Source of the DNA: Pelosinus sp. IPA-1
GTDB taxonomy: Bacteria; Bacillota; Negativicutes; DSM-13327
DNA: 64,000 nt
Assembly: GCF_030269905.1 (NCBI RefSeq)
Contig: NZ_BSVC01000002.1
Coordinates: 346,419-410,418 of the forward strand
Reading direction: 5' to 3'
Part shown: positions 62,576 to 64,000 of the stretch, one piece after another
Position numbering within the stretch: position 1 is the first letter of the stretch
How the letters are laid out: every line of letters begins with the position of its first letter
The notes under the pieces: generated by a model
What the model saw: only the letters and a program-made list of their open reading frames with translations
Told to the model about the DNA's origin: nothing
The model's database searches: none
Made by a program: the position numbers and the translations under genes

Positions 62576-63025
62576 ATGAAAAGAATAGTAACGCTTATTT
62601 TAACCATATCCGTTCTTATGATGATGTCTGTTACGGCAAGTGCAGCTCATGGGCCTAAGGACTGGGGAAATCATGATAATAGATGGCATCGTACCCACCA
62701 TAATGACGTGGAAGCTGAGAGAGATCTACCTTTTGCATGGCATGAACATTACGATTCAATAAGAGGAAATCATCACCTTGAACGGGTTTATGATCGAGAC
62801 ATGGATGATAGATTCCCTGGATTACGTGCTTATAGATGGTCAGGTCATGAAGGATTCTGGCATCATGGGCATTACGTAAAAGATGCAGTATTCTTCTTTA
62901 ATACAAATGATGAAATAGTGAGTGTTGGTTATATGGCTGATGGTGTATTTATTAATTTCCGAGAAAATCATGAAAGCTATGAAAATCATGATTCCTTTTA
63001 CTTTTCATGGTTTCATCGTTCATAA
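62576..63025 (+). CDS. Secreted His-rich protein, unrecognised
   Basis: This 149-residue protein has a signal peptide (MKRIVTLILTISVLMMMSVTASA, cleavage about 23/24). The mature part holds 16 His and many Asp/Glu/Trp: WGNHDNRWHRTHHND, WHEHYDSIRGNHH, FWHHGHYV. The C-terminal part has FFFNTNDEIVSVGYMADGVFINF. His-clusters suggest metal binding. No family recognised. GGGGG precedes ATG. The next gene, also exported, starts 17 nt after it, so the two form an operon. Confidence 0.8.
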   Translation: MKRIVTLILTISVLMMMSVTASAAHGPKDWGNHDNRWHRTHHNDVEAERDLPFAWHEHYDSIRGNHHLERVYDRDMDDRFPGLRAYRWSGHEGFWHHGHYVKDAVFFFNTNDEIVSVGYMADGVFINFRENHESYENHDSFYFSWFHRS

Positions 63026-63041
63026 AGGGAGGTAGATTGAT

Positions 63042-63587
63042 ATGAAAAAATGGTTGGTAATGACATTGGTGCTAATGATGTCCTTTACAGGAAGTGCTTT
63101 TGCATGGTCGGGGTCTGCAAACATAGAAGGTAAACCAGATCAATTTCAATTGAGCGGTGCAAAGGGATATTATATTTGGCAAGACGAATATGGTTTTCAT
63201 CTTTGGACAACAACTCGCAGTGAAGAGCATACTTTCACTGGGGTCATTCGAACAAATGGAAAGTTTCATCACGTTAGGCCGCAAAGCTTAGAAAGAGGAG
63301 ATGCTTTTAGAGTATCAGACGAGGAAGGAAGAGCTTGGGTTGGATCCTCAGATGAGAGAGGTCGGCATTTCCTATTCGGTGGACGTGAAATAAACTCCGA
63401 AAATGATAAGATTCAGTTTAGATTCGCTACTACTGGTGGATCAGATGGGATAAACTTCCGAGTTGAAGATGCTAGTTTTATTGATTTTGATCTATTTGTA
63501 GATGGTCATCCTATTCCTCGTAGGGAAATCTATATTAGTGATAGTGGATGGCATCCACAATCCCATAAGTTTAGATTGGTGCAATAA
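63042..63587 (+). CDS. Secreted protein, unrecognised
   Basis: This 181-residue protein has a signal peptide (MKKWLVMTLVLMMSFTGSAFA, cleavage about 21/22). The rest is probably beta-rich: YIWQDEYGFHLWTTTRSEEHTFTGVIRTNGKF, FRVSDEEGRAW, IDFDLFVDGHPIPRREIYI. No Cys, and no domain that I recognise; the repeated aromatic/charged strands suggest a small beta-sandwich. It has an AGGGAGG ribosome site and follows the His-rich exported protein. A terminator and a type 2 repeat follow. Confidence 0.8.
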   Translation: MKKWLVMTLVLMMSFTGSAFAWSGSANIEGKPDQFQLSGAKGYYIWQDEYGFHLWTTTRSEEHTFTGVIRTNGKFHHVRPQSLERGDAFRVSDEEGRAWVGSSDERGRHFLFGGREINSENDKIQFRFATTGGSDGINFRVEDASFIDFDLFVDGHPIPRREIYISDSGWHPQSHKFRLVQ

Positions 63588-63616
63588 TTCAGGAGTCAAC
63601 AAAGACAACACATAAT

Positions 63617-63653
63617 AAAAAACTATTCACGTTTATCGTGGATAGTTTTTTTT
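63617..63653 (+). terminator. Intrinsic terminator after the exported pair
   Basis: The stem AAAAAACTATTCACG / CGTGGATAGTTTTTT (one G-T pair) has a 5-nt loop and runs into T8. It abuts a type 2 repeat. Confidence 0.85.
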
Positions 63654-63752
63654 GCGGAATCAGAAAGTATAACACTTTCTTGATTCCAAGTAAGAACGAC
63701 TAAGGCTTCTGCCTGCGTCTGATGACTTGGCACAAGCCAAGTCTTTTCTTAT
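63653..63752 (+). repeat. Type 2 dispersed repeat, full copy
   Basis: It is almost identical to 51051 and 61193: hairpin GGAATCAGAAAGT / ACTTTCTTGATTCC and hairpin GACTTGGC-ACAA-GCCAAGTC followed by TTTTCTTA. Confidence 0.9.
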
Positions 63753-63887
63753 TTACAGAAAGGAATAATTTGGGCTTAAAAATAGTAATTACTAATCATA
63801 TTTTCCTATATTTGTAAGTAGTATTATTAAGCGAACAAATGCCGTTGTATGTTAGCAACCATTACTTATAGAAAGGAGTGAATGTTC

Positions 63888-64000
63888 ATGACAATACCAG
63901 ATACTATGGAAGGTGCTTATGTTCTTAGTGTAATTGATTTCTTCTTGAGTTTTGTCATTATTTGGGGTATTAGTCTCGTGTTATACATCTTTCCTTACTT
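63888..64000 (+). CDS. Membrane protein, 3' truncated by window edge
   Basis: Thirty-seven codons from ATG 63888 to the window edge, with AAAGGAG 10 nt upstream, encode MTIPDTMEGAYVLSVIDFF then a hydrophobic LSFVIIWGISLVLYIFPYL. It is one N-terminal membrane helix of an unknown protein. ATG 63882 is an in-frame alternative. Too little is visible to name a family. Confidence 0.6.
   Translation, partial: MTIPDTMEGAYVLSVIDFFLSFVIIWGISLVLYIFPY

Overview
The window reads as a chromosomal segment of a low-GC, diderm, anaerobic Firmicute, most likely a Negativicute of the Sporomusaceae/Pelosinus type. This is inferred from gene content and was not checked against a database. Firmicute-style regulation is present: a T-box leader, a BirA box, a LexA/DinR-type SOS box and a FapR-like box. 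So is an outer-membrane porin-like protein with a terminal Phe behind a Fur box. Anaerobic metabolism is represented by NrdG, a Bcd/Etf module with a ferredoxin-fused EtfA, and a rubrerythrin-like protein. I saw no tRNA, rRNA, CRISPR array, IS element or prophage.

Layout. 1-5.6 kb: 3' end of rsgA, a GNAT enzyme, a cadC-cadA metal-efflux operon with a perfect operator, a YdbC-like protein and nrdG. 5.7-11.5 kb: an amino-sugar operon (nagR, nagE, murQ, nagA, nagB, EIIA) that imports and phosphorylates GlcNAc or MurNAc and feeds fructose-6-P to glycolysis. 11.7-25.1 kb: a four-carbon acyl-CoA block (CoA-transferase, thiolase, acyl-CoA dehydrogenase, etfB, etfA, hbd), a chemoreceptor, a divergent phaJ-permease pair, and a sigma-54 activator. 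Both transcription units carry -24/-12 promoters, and a shared upstream motif suggests one regulon. 25.1-32.4 kb: a small leader-controlled protein, an ABC-F ATPase, a DUF885 peptidase-like gene flanked by two structured repeats, and an isoleucine-type T-box before ilvBN. 33-35.4 kb: arsDA without a pump. 36.3-40.1 kb: a DnaJ-like cochaperone and ClpB. 40.2-50.5 kb: a SulP transporter with a divergent ArsR regulator, the Fur-box porin, an EamA transporter, a nitroreductase, an aminotransferase, IclR, DUF523, MarR-YczE and a HAD phosphatase. 50.5-54.3 kb: a BirA-controlled bioY-thiolase-acyl ligase operon with a nearby hot-dog dehydratase. 54.4-64 kb: DUF1858, MATE, an SOS-box radical-SAM/TIGR03915 DNA-repair-like pair, an L,D-transpeptidase, fabH, rubrerythrin, superoxide dismutase and two exported proteins.

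The intergenic regions carry two dispersed repeat types. One is a long perfect-stem palindrome (2 copies). The other is a structured family with at least six copies or fragments, sitting at gene ends and in one case supplying a stop codon. The strongest leads are the SOS-box radical-SAM operon, the de novo sigma-54 regulon with its inferred binding motif, and the structured repeat superfamily.
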